64,000 nt of DNA, taken from Angustibacter sp. Root456 (GTDB taxonomy: Bacteria > Actinomycetota > Actinomycetes > Actinomycetales > Angustibacteraceae). The notes below the pieces were generated by a model. It made no database searches. It worked only from the letters and a program-made list of their open reading frames with translations, and was not told where the DNA came from. Position 1 is the first letter of the stretch. Each line of letters starts with the position of its first letter. This document shows positions 18,017-25,945 of this stretch, piece after piece. The position numbers were made by a program, and so were the translations under genes. The DNA is taken from NCBI RefSeq assembly GCF_001426435.1, contig NZ_LMER01000019.1:1-64000 (forward strand), given 5' to 3'.

Positions 18017-19626
18017 TTGGTGCTGACGTCCGCGAGGTCGATGACCCAGCCGGCCGCCGTGTAGTCGGCGTTCTTGAGATCCTTGCTCGCCACCACCGTG
18101 GTCGAGTTGTAGACCAGCGTCACGTACGGCGCGTTGGTGATCATCAGGCGCTGCCAGTCCTGCAGCAGCTGCTCCTGCTCGCTCGCGTCCGTGGAGTTCA
18201 GCACCTTCTCGGCCGCCGCGACGGTTGCCGGGTCGGCCCGGTTCGCCGTCCAGCCGGCCGCGTCAGCGGTGTGCCCACCGGGCATGAGGTCGGCCACGAT
18301 CGACGCCGCCACCGGGTAGTCCAGCGACTGCGGGCTGAAGCTGAACGGCACCTTGCCGGTCTTGCGCTGGTCGAGGAACGAGGCGATGGGGGCGGGGTCG
18401 AGCTGGATCTTGATACCGGCCTTCGCGGCGTCGCTCTGCACCTTGGCGGCCAAGGTGCCGAGGTCGATGCCGCCGTACGTGATCGCCGGGTAGAGCAGCT
18501 TCACGGTCTGGTCGCCGACGCCGGACTTGGCGAGCAGCGACTTGGCCTTGGCGAGGTCCTGCGTCTGCGCCTCGGACGCCGGCAGCGCACCCGCGTAGGC
18601 CGTGGGGACGATGCCCGCCGCGGGCTTGCCGGCAGGGCCGAACAGCTGCGCCATGCCCTGGTAGTCCATGGCCGCCTGCAGGGCGAGGCGCCAGTCGCGG
18701 TTCGACGTCACCTTGCTGACCGCGGGGTCGGCATGCACGCGCAGCTGGTAGTAGCTGTCGGGGCTGCCGGACTGCTGGAGGTCCTGGGGCAGGTCCGACA
18801 GGGCGTTGCCGGCCAGGTCGAGCGCGACCTCGGACGTCGGGCCCTTGGCCATCGTGAGCTTCTGGTTCTGCACGTCCATGTTCTGGAAGACGACGCGACC
18901 GAAGGCGGGCTTGTCCTTCCAGTAGTTGGGGTTCGCCTTGAGCACGATGCGCGAGGCGGCGTCGAACGACTCGATGAGGTAGGGCCCCGCGCCGAGCGCG
19001 GTGGTGTTGAGGTAGTTGCCCAGCTTGTCGGCCGACGAGGCGTCGGCGGCGTCCGAACCGCCGTTCTGCTTGGCCTGCTTGGAGTTCAGGATCCCGGCAT
19101 AGGGCTCGGCGAGGATCGTCGGCACGTTCGGGTTGACCCGGTCGCTCGTGACGACGACGGTCTTGTCGTCGTTCGAGCTGAACGACAGGCCCTCGACGAT
19201 GGCCGAGGCGCTGCCCTTGAGGTTCTTGAGCCGGTTGAGGCTGAACACGACGTCGGCGGCGGTGACCTTCGAGCCGTCGCTGAACTTCGCGGCCGGGTCG
19301 AGCTCGAACGTGAAGCTCTTGCCGTCGGGCGAGGAGGTCCAGGACTTGGCGATGTCGGGCACCGGCTTGGAGATGTCGGAACCGTCGAAGGTGACGAGCG
19401 TGTCGTACAGCGCGTGCACCACGACGTTGCCCGTGGGCTCGTAGACGGTGCCCGGGTCGAGCGTCTTGACCACGAACGACGTGTCGACCGTCAGCACCTT
19501 GGCGGACTGCGCGTCCTGCCGGTCCTGCGCGTTGCCGCTGCCGCTGCAGGCGCTGACGCTCAGGGCGGCGACCGTGAGCGCGGCGCCGAGGCCGAGCTTC
19601 ACCCGGTGCGCGGGGACAGTTCTCAT
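18013..19626 (-). CDS. ABC transporter substrate-binding lipoprotein (SBP_bac_5)
   Basis: A 537-residue extracellular solute-binding protein of family 5. Residues 1-27 form a lipoprotein signal ending in the lipobox LSVSAC, so Cys27 is the lipidated residue. The body shows the family pattern (DPGTVYEPTGNVVVHALYDTLV, WTSSPDGKSFTFELDP, DVVFSLNR). It is the first gene of a ten-gene operon reaching to 10,080. The upstream gap to 19,721 holds a GAGAGGG ribosome site and a short inverted repeat GAACATCGTTC at 19,657-19,667, a weak operator candidate for the XRE-cupin regulator of this operon. Confidence 0.92.
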   Translation of the reverse strand: MRTVPAHRVKLGLGAALTVAALSVSACSGSGNAQDRQDAQSAKVLTVDTSFVVKTLDPGTVYEPTGNVVVHALYDTLVTFDGSDISKPVPDIAKSWTSSPDGKSFTFELDPAAKFSDGSKVTAADVVFSLNRLKNLKGSASAIVEGLSFSSNDDKTVVVTSDRVNPNVPTILAEPYAGILNSKQAKQNGGSDAADASSADKLGNYLNTTALGAGPYLIESFDAASRIVLKANPNYWKDKPAFGRVVFQNMDVQNQKLTMAKGPTSEVALDLAGNALSDLPQDLQQSGSPDSYYQLRVHADPAVSKVTSNRDWRLALQAAMDYQGMAQLFGPAGKPAAGIVPTAYAGALPASEAQTQDLAKAKSLLAKSGVGDQTVKLLYPAITYGGIDLGTLAAKVQSDAAKAGIKIQLDPAPIASFLDQRKTGKVPFSFSPQSLDYPVAASIVADLMPGGHTADAAGWTANRADPATVAAAEKVLNSTDASEQEQLLQDWQRLMITNAPYVTLVYNSTTVVASKDLKNADYTAAGWVIDLADVSTK

Positions 19627-19721
19627 AGGGCCCTCTCAGAGGTGTGTAGTGCTATGGAACATCGTTCGTCGTCACTAAACAGCAGCCGAGCGGCGACGTC
19701 AACGGTCTGCGGGCCACGAGG

Positions 19722-21356
19722 TCACAGGCAGCCGCCGCCGGCGAGCTGGCGCAGCAACGGGACCGGCGGCGAGCCGTGGGCGAGCAGGGCGTCGTGGAAG
19801 GCGCGCAGCGAGAACGCCGCGCCGGCCCGCTGCTCCTCGGCCGTGCGCACCTCGTGGAGGAGGTCGCGGCCGAGGATGTACGACGACGGGTACGTCGGGT
19901 TGTCGTGGCGGGTGTAGCGGCGCACCTCGCCGGCAGCCATGTGGGCGTCCATGCCGGCCTCGCGCTGCATGAGCTCGGTGGCGGCGTCCACTTCGAGCGT
20001 GCCGGTGTGCAGGCCGACGTCGACGACGACGCGCAGCGCGCGCCACAGGCCGTTGCGACGCTTGAACAACCGCACCCGGTCGTCGGCCATGAAGCCGGTC
20101 TCCTCGAGCAGGTCCTCGACGTAGAGCCCCCAGCCCTCGACGAGCTGCGGGGTCGAGAAGTACCTGAGGATCGAGCCGCGGTCGGTGCCGAGCTTGTGGT
20201 GCACGTACTGCACGTGGTGGCCGGGGTACGTCTCGTGGCCGGCGATCGACGTCGCGAAGACGTAGCAGTTGTCGCGCATGTGCTGCAGGCGCTGCTCGGG
20301 CGTGGCGTGCTCGTCAGCGGGCGTGATGAGGAAGCCGCTGCGCAGTCCGGGTGCGTAGGGCGGGCTGGGCGACATCACCCCCAGTGGCAGGCCCTCGCGC
20401 TGGTACTCGGGCACCCAGTCCATGCGGCACACCTCGTCGTCCGGCAGCGTCAGCAGCCCGTGCTCGACGGTGTGGTCGCGGGCGCGGTGCATCTGAGTGC
20501 GGTAGGTGTCGAGGAAGTCCGCCGGCTCGGGGTGCCAGTCCTTCACCCGGTCGACCTGGTCGTGCCAGGACGTCGCCGGGTCGAGCGCGGCGGCGAACGC
20601 CTCGAGCTCGGCGCGCTCGGACTCGACCAGCTCGCGGCCCCGCTGGGCCAGCGCCTCGGCGTCCAGGTCGAGGTGGTGGTACTCGCGCAGCAGGAAGTCG
20701 ACGTGCTCGGCGCCGCACTGCCACTGCCCGTGGGCGCGGCCAGCCAGCTCACCGAGCGAGTCAGAGAACCCTTGCGCCGCAGTGCTTGCCGCCTGCGCAG
20801 CGCGGCTGATGTCGGCCGCCAACGCCTCAGGCATCGTGGCGGCGAAGCCCGGCACGGCGGTGCCGATCAGCGGTTGCAGCCCGCGCGCCGCCGCACGTCC
20901 CATCGCCACCCACTCAGCGGGGGAGTCGTCGGTGAGGTTGCGCACCGCCTGCTCGCAGTAGGCGGGCAGCTCACGCAACCGGGCCAGCAGCGCCTCACCG
21001 GTCTGCGGGCGGTCGTCGCCCGGCTGCATGAGCACCGACAGCGCGTCACCCAGGCGCTCGGCGTACCAGTACGGCGCCCGCTGCCAGGGCCGCTCGACCT
21101 CGTCACGTCGCGCCGCCGTCCGCAGCTCGGTGCGCAGCACCGCCTGCTCGAGCCAGGCCTGGGTGCCGGGCGCCTCCGGCGGAACAGCCTCGGCCTCGGC
21201 CAGCATCCGGATGCGGGCGGTGGCGAGGTCGCTGAACGCGCCGGGCTCGATGTCGCCGAGGCGGTCGTTCCCGCGCTCGTCGCCCTGCACGGACGCGAGG
21301 ATCGGGTCGTGGGCGAAGAGCAGCTCGACGTACGGGTGCACGTCGTCAGTAGCCAA
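19722..21356 (-). CDS. DUF885 family hydrolase, second copy
   Basis: A 544-residue DUF885 protein with the hallmark GHETYPGHHVQYVHH motif and a following EGWGLYVEDLLEETG stretch. It is clearly divergent from the copy at 10.4 kb although the two have the same length. No signal peptide is seen. It overlaps the mycothiol-type protein gene by 11 bp and probably shares its promoter, and it stands just upstream of the ABC importer operon. The family is regarded as putative metallopeptidases, which fits a peptide-degrading role. Confidence 0.82.
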   Translation of the reverse strand: MATDDVHPYVELLFAHDPILASVQGDERGNDRLGDIEPGAFSDLATARIRMLAEAEAVPPEAPGTQAWLEQAVLRTELRTAARRDEVERPWQRAPYWYAERLGDALSVLMQPGDDRPQTGEALLARLRELPAYCEQAVRNLTDDSPAEWVAMGRAAARGLQPLIGTAVPGFAATMPEALAADISRAAQAASTAAQGFSDSLGELAGRAHGQWQCGAEHVDFLLREYHHLDLDAEALAQRGRELVESERAELEAFAAALDPATSWHDQVDRVKDWHPEPADFLDTYRTQMHRARDHTVEHGLLTLPDDEVCRMDWVPEYQREGLPLGVMSPSPPYAPGLRSGFLITPADEHATPEQRLQHMRDNCYVFATSIAGHETYPGHHVQYVHHKLGTDRGSILRYFSTPQLVEGWGLYVEDLLEETGFMADDRVRLFKRRNGLWRALRVVVDVGLHTGTLEVDAATELMQREAGMDAHMAAGEVRRYTRHDNPTYPSSYILGRDLLHEVRTAEEQRAGAAFSLRAFHDALLAHGSPPVPLLRQLAGGGCL

Positions 21357-22113
21357 CGAGCACCGCCTGCAGCCGGCCCAGGTCGGGCGGCGTCAGTGAG
21401 CTGCGCAGCCGGTGAGCGCCCTGCGGGTGGCGTCCCCAGAGCACCAGCAGCCGGGCCGCCGGATCCATCTCGATCACGTTCGGGGCGTCGTGCGGTGCCG
21501 CGAACGCCAGGCGGCCCGCTCCGGACTCCACGTGCAGCACCAGGTCGGGCTGCTCGGTGCAGCGCAGGCGCACCTCGAGCGGTTCGCCGGGCCGCGGATC
21601 ACGGGCCAGACCGTTGCGCAGCAACGATTCCCCGAGCAGGCGCACCGAGTGGTCGATGAGGTCCGGCCGGCCGAGGATCGTGGCGCCCAGCTCGTCGTCG
21701 CCCACGAGATCCCAGCGGTGGATCGCGAACTCCTGGCGCATGTGCGTCACCAGCTCGGCCACCGGCAGGCCCCAGCCGACGTCGGGCACGGCCACCGTGG
21801 GGTCGGCGTCGAGCATGATGCGGAACTGCTCGCTCATGCGGCGCTCGGCGCTGACCAGCCGGCGGCGCAGCGTGCGGTCGTCCATGGCCCGGTAGGGCGG
21901 TTCGCGCACGTCCCACGCACCGAACTCGGGAACGGGCCGACCGTCGAGGTGCGCTTCGACCTGGTCGGCGAAGGCATCGGCGCCGGAGGCGAGGTGGGCG
22001 ATGAGCTCATGGGTCGTCCAGCCCCGGCAGGCGGTGACGGCGTCCGGCGGCGTGGCGTCGAGAGCGTCCACGAACGCCTCAGCCTCGCTCACGCCGTCCG
22101 GTCCCGCGGTCAT
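21346..22113 (-). CDS. Maleylpyruvate isomerase-family (mycothiol-dependent type) protein
   Basis: A 255-residue protein with the MDMPI N-terminal/DinB-like metal-binding fold. Expected metal ligands are in HELIAHL near residue 30 and in EFAIHRWDL near residue 150. The C-terminal half matches the usual MDMPI C-terminal domain. Members are often named mycothiol-dependent isomerases, but most have unknown substrates. The ATG has no ribosome binding site; a TAGATT 6 nt upstream and TAGACG 18 nt further suggest a leaderless transcript. It is divergent from the amidohydrolase gene at 22,160. Confidence 0.78.
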   Translation of the reverse strand: MTAGPDGVSEAEAFVDALDATPPDAVTACRGWTTHELIAHLASGADAFADQVEAHLDGRPVPEFGAWDVREPPYRAMDDRTLRRRLVSAERRMSEQFRIMLDADPTVAVPDVGWGLPVAELVTHMRQEFAIHRWDLVGDDELGATILGRPDLIDHSVRLLGESLLRNGLARDPRPGEPLEVRLRCTEQPDLVLHVESGAGRLAFAAPHDAPNVIEMDPAARLLVLWGRHPQGAHRLRSSLTPPDLGRLQAVLVGY

Positions 22114-22123
22114 GCGACGAATC

Positions 22124-22159
22124 TAGTCACGGTAAACGCCGTACGTCTATGGTGAACGC
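22124..22159. promoter_or_regulatory. Compact divergent leaderless promoter pair
   Basis: The 46-bp gap between two divergent genes leaves room only for promoters. On the plus strand TAGTCA (22,124-22,129) and TATGGT (22,148-22,153) are spaced by 18 bp and place the transcript start on the GTG at 22,160. On the minus strand TAGACG and TAGATT do the same for the ATG at 22,113. Confidence 0.45.
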
Positions 22160-23404
22160 GTGAGCCCTAGCGACCGTCCGACCCTGCTGCACCATTGCTC
22201 CGTGTTCGACGGCGTCAGGGACGAGGTTCTCCCCGGCGCCGCGGTGCTGGTGCGCGGCGAGCGCATCGTCGCCGTCGGCCCGGAGCCCGACGTCCGAGCG
22301 CAGGCGGGTGAGGACGACGTCGACGAGGTCGACCTCGACGGCGCGTGGCTGATGGCCGGGCTGCTCAACATGCACACGCACTTCTCGCTGTCGCTGCCCG
22401 GCCCGGGAGGCGGTGCGGTGCAGGCGATGGGGGCGCACGAGCTCACCCTCTACATGGCCCACGGCGCGCGCCGCACGCTGCACAGCGGCGTCACGACCGT
22501 GCGGTGCGTGGCGGAGAAGGACCACGTCGACTTCGCGCTGCGCGCGGCGATCGAGGCCGGGACGGCGGTGGGCCCGCGCATCTTCACCGCGGGGCAGGCG
22601 CTGGTGTGCACCGGCGGGCACGGTCACGAGGGCACCGACACGGTGGAGTGCGACGGCGCCGACGGCTTCCGGCGCGGCGCGCGAGCGCAGATCCGCGAGG
22701 GCGCCGACCTCATCAAGGTGATGATCTCGGGCGGTATCGCCGGCGAGCACGAGGCGATCGACACGCCGCAGCTCACCGAGGACGAGATCGCCGCGGTGCT
22801 CGAGACGGCGCACGCGTGGGGCCGCAAGGTCACCGCGCACGCCGGGCCGGCTCCGATCATCGAGACGGCGGTTCGGCTGGGGCTCGACTGCGTCGAGCAC
22901 GGCTACCAGCTGACGCGCGAGGTGAGCGAGCTGATGGCCCAGCGGGGCACGGCGCTCGTGCCCACGCTCATCGTCACCCGCTGCGGGGACTTCTTCGACA
23001 CTCTCGGTGTGCCGCAGTGGATGCAGCGCCGCTCGCTCGACGCCGGCCCCCGCCACGTCGAGAGCTACCAGCTGGCGCTGGCAGCTGGTGTCGAGGTGCT
23101 GCTGGGCAGCGACATGCCGCCGTTCCAGGAGACCGGCGGCACCACCGCCACGGTGCGCGAGCTCGAGCACATGGCCGAGTTCGGCCTGGCGCCACTGGAT
23201 GCGCTGCGGGCGGCGACCATCGCCCCCGCGCGATGGCTGGGCGCGGCCGATGACATCGGCACGGTGGAGTCCGGCAAGTACGCCGATCTCATCGCCATGG
23301 ACGCCGACCCGACCCAGGACGTCTCGGCCCTGCGGACCTTGCGCTGGGTGATGAAGGGCGGCGCCGTCGTCCGCGACGACCGGCGCGGGCTGGCCGTCGC
23401 GTGA
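22160..23404 (+). CDS. Prolidase-type metal-dependent amidohydrolase
   Basis: A 414-residue amidohydrolase-superfamily enzyme of the Xaa-Pro dipeptidase/imidazolonepropionase-like group. The binuclear metal site is readable: His72 and His74 in MHTHFS, a bridging Lys186 in DLIKVMISGG, His227 in VTAHAGP, His247 in CVEHGYQL and Asp318 in LLGSDMPP. Relatives cleave N-acyl or Xaa-Pro/Xaa-Arg type dipeptides. No export signal is seen. The gene overlaps the next one by a GTGA and is divergent from the DUF885/peptide transporter block, supporting a role in peptide or N-acyl amino acid use. Confidence 0.85.
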   Translation: MSPSDRPTLLHHCSVFDGVRDEVLPGAAVLVRGERIVAVGPEPDVRAQAGEDDVDEVDLDGAWLMAGLLNMHTHFSLSLPGPGGGAVQAMGAHELTLYMAHGARRTLHSGVTTVRCVAEKDHVDFALRAAIEAGTAVGPRIFTAGQALVCTGGHGHEGTDTVECDGADGFRRGARAQIREGADLIKVMISGGIAGEHEAIDTPQLTEDEIAAVLETAHAWGRKVTAHAGPAPIIETAVRLGLDCVEHGYQLTREVSELMAQRGTALVPTLIVTRCGDFFDTLGVPQWMQRRSLDAGPRHVESYQLALAAGVEVLLGSDMPPFQETGGTTATVRELEHMAEFGLAPLDALRAATIAPARWLGAADDIGTVESGKYADLIAMDADPTQDVSALRTLRWVMKGGAVVRDDRRGLAVA

Positions 23405-24513
23405 ACACCGCCGCGCCGGCGATCCGTCTGCTGGCGCAGCGCCAGGACGTCGACGAGCAGACGGTCGACGAGCTCGTCGCGGGCGAGGCCGCGGCCCTCG
23501 GTGTCCACGTCACGACCACGTGGGTCGACGACCTCACCGGCCTCGGCGCCGCCGTCCGCGCGGCCGAGGCCGCTGACGAGCTGCTGGTGGTGCTGACGGC
23601 TCCGGGCGAGCCGGACCTGCAGGCGGTCGCGCCCGTCGGCCAGCAGCAGGTGCTGCGGCTCGACGTCGCGCTGCGCGAACCCGACCTGACGTCCGGTCTC
23701 GTGGCCCACGTGCAGGGGCGCGGTGTGTGGGGTGTCGTGTGGGCGCTGCGGGCCGTGCACCACCGCCGCCGGTACCCGATCCACCGCGAGGCCTACGGCG
23801 ACCGGCGCGACCAGTTCGGCGAGCTGCGGCTACCGGCCGGAGACGGCCCGTTCCCGGTGGCGACGGTGTTGCACGGTGGCTTCTGGCGCTCGTGCTGGCA
23901 GCTCGACCTCATGGACGCCGTGAGCGTCGACCTCGCCGAGCGCGGCCTGGCGACCTGGAACGTCGAGTACCGCCGGCCTGATCGCCACGGCTGGCGCGCG
24001 ACCGTGCAGGACGTCCGACGCAGCCTCGAGCACCTCCACGCGCTCGCCGCCCGCTGGCCCCTCGACCTCGACCGCGTCGCCGTCGTCGGTCACTCCGCGG
24101 GCGGCTCGATGGCCGTGCAGCTGGCGGGGGACGCCGTGGCCGCGCGCGTCCCGCACCTGCGGCTCGTCGTCCAGCTGGCCGGGCTGGTCGATCTCGTCGG
24201 CACGCACCGCCGCGACATCGGCAACGGCGCCGTCGTGACGGCCCTGGGCGGGACACCGGAGGAGCGACCGCAGGTGTACGCGCAGGCGTCTCCGCTCGAG
24301 CGCCTGCCGGTGGGCGTCCCGCAGGCCGTGGTGGTCGGGCGCTCGGAGTCGCCCGACCTGCGCGAGATGAGCCGGCGCTACGAGCGCGCGGCCCGGGCGG
24401 CCGGTGACGACGTCACGTTCATCGAGGACGACGGCGACCACTTCACCGTCATCGATCCCGCCAGCGGGATCTGGCAGCGCACGGCCGCGCTGCTCACCGA
24501 GGCGCTCGGCTGA
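23401..24513 (+). CDS. Two-domain protein: dehydroquinase II-like N-terminal region fused to alpha/beta hydrolase
   Basis: A 370-residue protein. Residues about 138-370 form an alpha/beta hydrolase with oxyanion motif HGGFW (158-162), nucleophile Ser232 in GHSAGGS and a probable His in DDGDHFTVI. Residues 1-122 resemble the layout of type II 3-dehydroquinate dehydratase: an amphipathic helix after a short strand, LLVVLTAPG where the enzyme has xxINPGAYTH, LREPDL where it has the substrate-binding RE, and a final GVWGVVWALRAV helix. The catalytic Tyr, Asn and His equivalents are missing, so this part would be non-catalytic. The hydrolase assignment is firm; the N-terminal one is inference. It is coupled to the amidohydrolase gene by GTGA overlap. 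Confidence 0.72.
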   Translation: MNTAAPAIRLLAQRQDVDEQTVDELVAGEAAALGVHVTTTWVDDLTGLGAAVRAAEAADELLVVLTAPGEPDLQAVAPVGQQQVLRLDVALREPDLTSGLVAHVQGRGVWGVVWALRAVHHRRRYPIHREAYGDRRDQFGELRLPAGDGPFPVATVLHGGFWRSCWQLDLMDAVSVDLAERGLATWNVEYRRPDRHGWRATVQDVRRSLEHLHALAARWPLDLDRVAVVGHSAGGSMAVQLAGDAVAARVPHLRLVVQLAGLVDLVGTHRRDIGNGAVVTALGGTPEERPQVYAQASPLERLPVGVPQAVVVGRSESPDLREMSRRYERAARAAGDDVTFIEDDGDHFTVIDPASGIWQRTAALLTEALG

Positions 24514-24564
24514 CGGATGAAGATCAAAGAGCGCGTCAAGCCTTGGTCAACTACAGTCCACCGC

Positions 24565-24690
24565 ATGACCGACATCGACAGCATCTTCGCCGTGGTCATC
24601 GGCTCGATCATCGCCATGGGTGGCCTGCTGGCGCTCGCGACCATGATGGAGCAGTGGATGAAGCGCGACCCGATCGCCGACCGCGACTGA
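24565..24690 (+). CDS. 41-residue single-pass membrane microprotein
   Basis: A short open frame encodes a protein with one hydrophobic segment (about residues 7-26, IFAVVIGSIIAMGGLLALAT) and a charged C-terminal tail (EQWMKRDPIADRD). No ribosome binding site precedes the ATG, but TACAGT stands 7 nt upstream, which would give a leaderless transcript as seen at several genes here. Codon use with G or C in third positions fits a real gene. The family is not recognised and no function is proposed. Confidence 0.55.
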   Translation: MTDIDSIFAVVIGSIIAMGGLLALATMMEQWMKRDPIADRD

Positions 24691-24694
24691 CCTC

Positions 24695-24754
24695 ACCTGT
24701 GACGCGTTTCCGACTGCTCAGCGGGGGCTGAGAGGTCGAAATCTCATCACAGGT
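24695..24754. repeat. Palindromic intergenic element, copy 1
   Basis: A 60-bp imperfect palindrome lies between the microprotein gene and the acyl-CoA dehydrogenase gene. The outer arms ACCTGTGA and TCACAGGT match perfectly, the inner parts (TTTCCGAC against GTCGAAAT) match with small mismatches, and CTCAGC/GCTGAG forms an apical hairpin. A related element stands at 33,544. Confidence 0.7.
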
Positions 24755-24775
24755 GGCGGGCGCTAGGCTCCGGCC

Positions 24776-25945
24776 ATGGCCGCCCAGTCTCCCCTCGCCC
24801 TGTTCGACGTCGACGGGCTAGTCGGCGACGACGACCGCGCGATCCGCGACACCGTGCGCGCGTTCGTCGACGACCGGATCAAGCCGAACGTCGCCGACTG
24901 GTACGAGTCCGGTTCGCTGCCGGCGCGCGAGCTCGCCCGCGAGCTGGGCCAGCTGGGTGTGCTGGGCATGCACCTCGACGGCTACGGCTGCGCGGGCACG
25001 TCGTCGACCGCCTACGGACTGGCCTGCACCGAGCTCGAGGCGGGCGACTCCGGCGTCCGGTCGTTGGTGTCGGTGCAGGGGTCGCTCGCGATGTACGCGA
25101 TCCACCGCTACGGCAGCGACGAGCAGAAGGACGAGTGGCTGCCCCGCATGGCCGCCGGCGAGGCGATCGGCTGCTTCGGCCTGACCGAGCCGGACTTCGG
25201 CTCGAACCCCGCCGGCATGCGCACCCGCGCGCGTCGCGACGGATCCGACTGGGTGCTCGACGGCACGAAGATGTGGATCACCAACGGTTGCGTCGCCGAC
25301 GTCGCCGTCGTGTGGGCGCAGACGGACGACAAGATCCGCGGCTTCGTCGTACCCACCGACACGCCGGGCTTCTCGGCACCGGAGATCAAGCGCAAGATGT
25401 CGCTGCGCGCGTCGGTCACGGCCGAGCTGGTGCTGGACGGCGTCCGGCTGCCGGAGTCGGCTGTGCTGCCCGGGGCGGTAGGCCTGTCGGGCCCGCTGTC
25501 GAGCCTCACCGAGGCTCGCTTCGGCATCATCTTCGGCTCGCTGGGTGCCGCTCGCGACTGCCTCGAGACGACGATCGCGTACGCCGGCAGCCGCGAGATC
25601 TTCGACAAGCCCCTGAGCGGGTTCCAGCTCACGCAGGCCAAGCTCGCCGACATGACCCTCGAGCTCGGCAAGGGCATGCTGCTGGCCCTGCACCTCGGCC
25701 GCCTCAAGGACGCCGGCCAGCTGCGTCCCGAGCAGGTCAGCCTCGGCAAGCTCAACAGCGTGCGCGAGGCCATCGCCATCGCGCGAGAGTGCCGCACGAT
25801 CCTCGCCGCGGCCGGGATCACGCTCGACTACCCGGTGATGCGCCACGCCAACAACCTGGAGTCGGTGCTGACCTACGAGGGCACGTCGGAGGTGCACCAG
25901 CTCGTGATCGGCCAGGCGCTCACGGGGCAGTCGGCGTTCCGCTGA
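24776..25945 (+). CDS. Glutaryl-CoA dehydrogenase-type acyl-CoA dehydrogenase, second copy
   Basis: A 389-residue FAD acyl-CoA dehydrogenase that is a close paralogue of the product at 3.3-4.5 kb. Shared features include VRSLVSVQGSLAM, GCFGLTEPDFGSNP, WITNG, MSLRASVT and TYEGTSEVHQLVIGQALTG with the expected catalytic Glu368. TAGGCT 6 nt before the ATG suggests a leaderless transcript. It stands alone, not in the glutarate-type operon, so it may be expressed under other conditions, for instance in lysine or tryptophan breakdown. The gene end overlaps the end of the convergent radical SAM gene by 26 bp. Confidence 0.88.
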   Translation: MAAQSPLALFDVDGLVGDDDRAIRDTVRAFVDDRIKPNVADWYESGSLPARELARELGQLGVLGMHLDGYGCAGTSSTAYGLACTELEAGDSGVRSLVSVQGSLAMYAIHRYGSDEQKDEWLPRMAAGEAIGCFGLTEPDFGSNPAGMRTRARRDGSDWVLDGTKMWITNGCVADVAVVWAQTDDKIRGFVVPTDTPGFSAPEIKRKMSLRASVTAELVLDGVRLPESAVLPGAVGLSGPLSSLTEARFGIIFGSLGAARDCLETTIAYAGSREIFDKPLSGFQLTQAKLADMTLELGKGMLLALHLGRLKDAGQLRPEQVSLGKLNSVREAIAIARECRTILAAAGITLDYPVMRHANNLESVLTYEGTSEVHQLVIGQALTGQSAFR

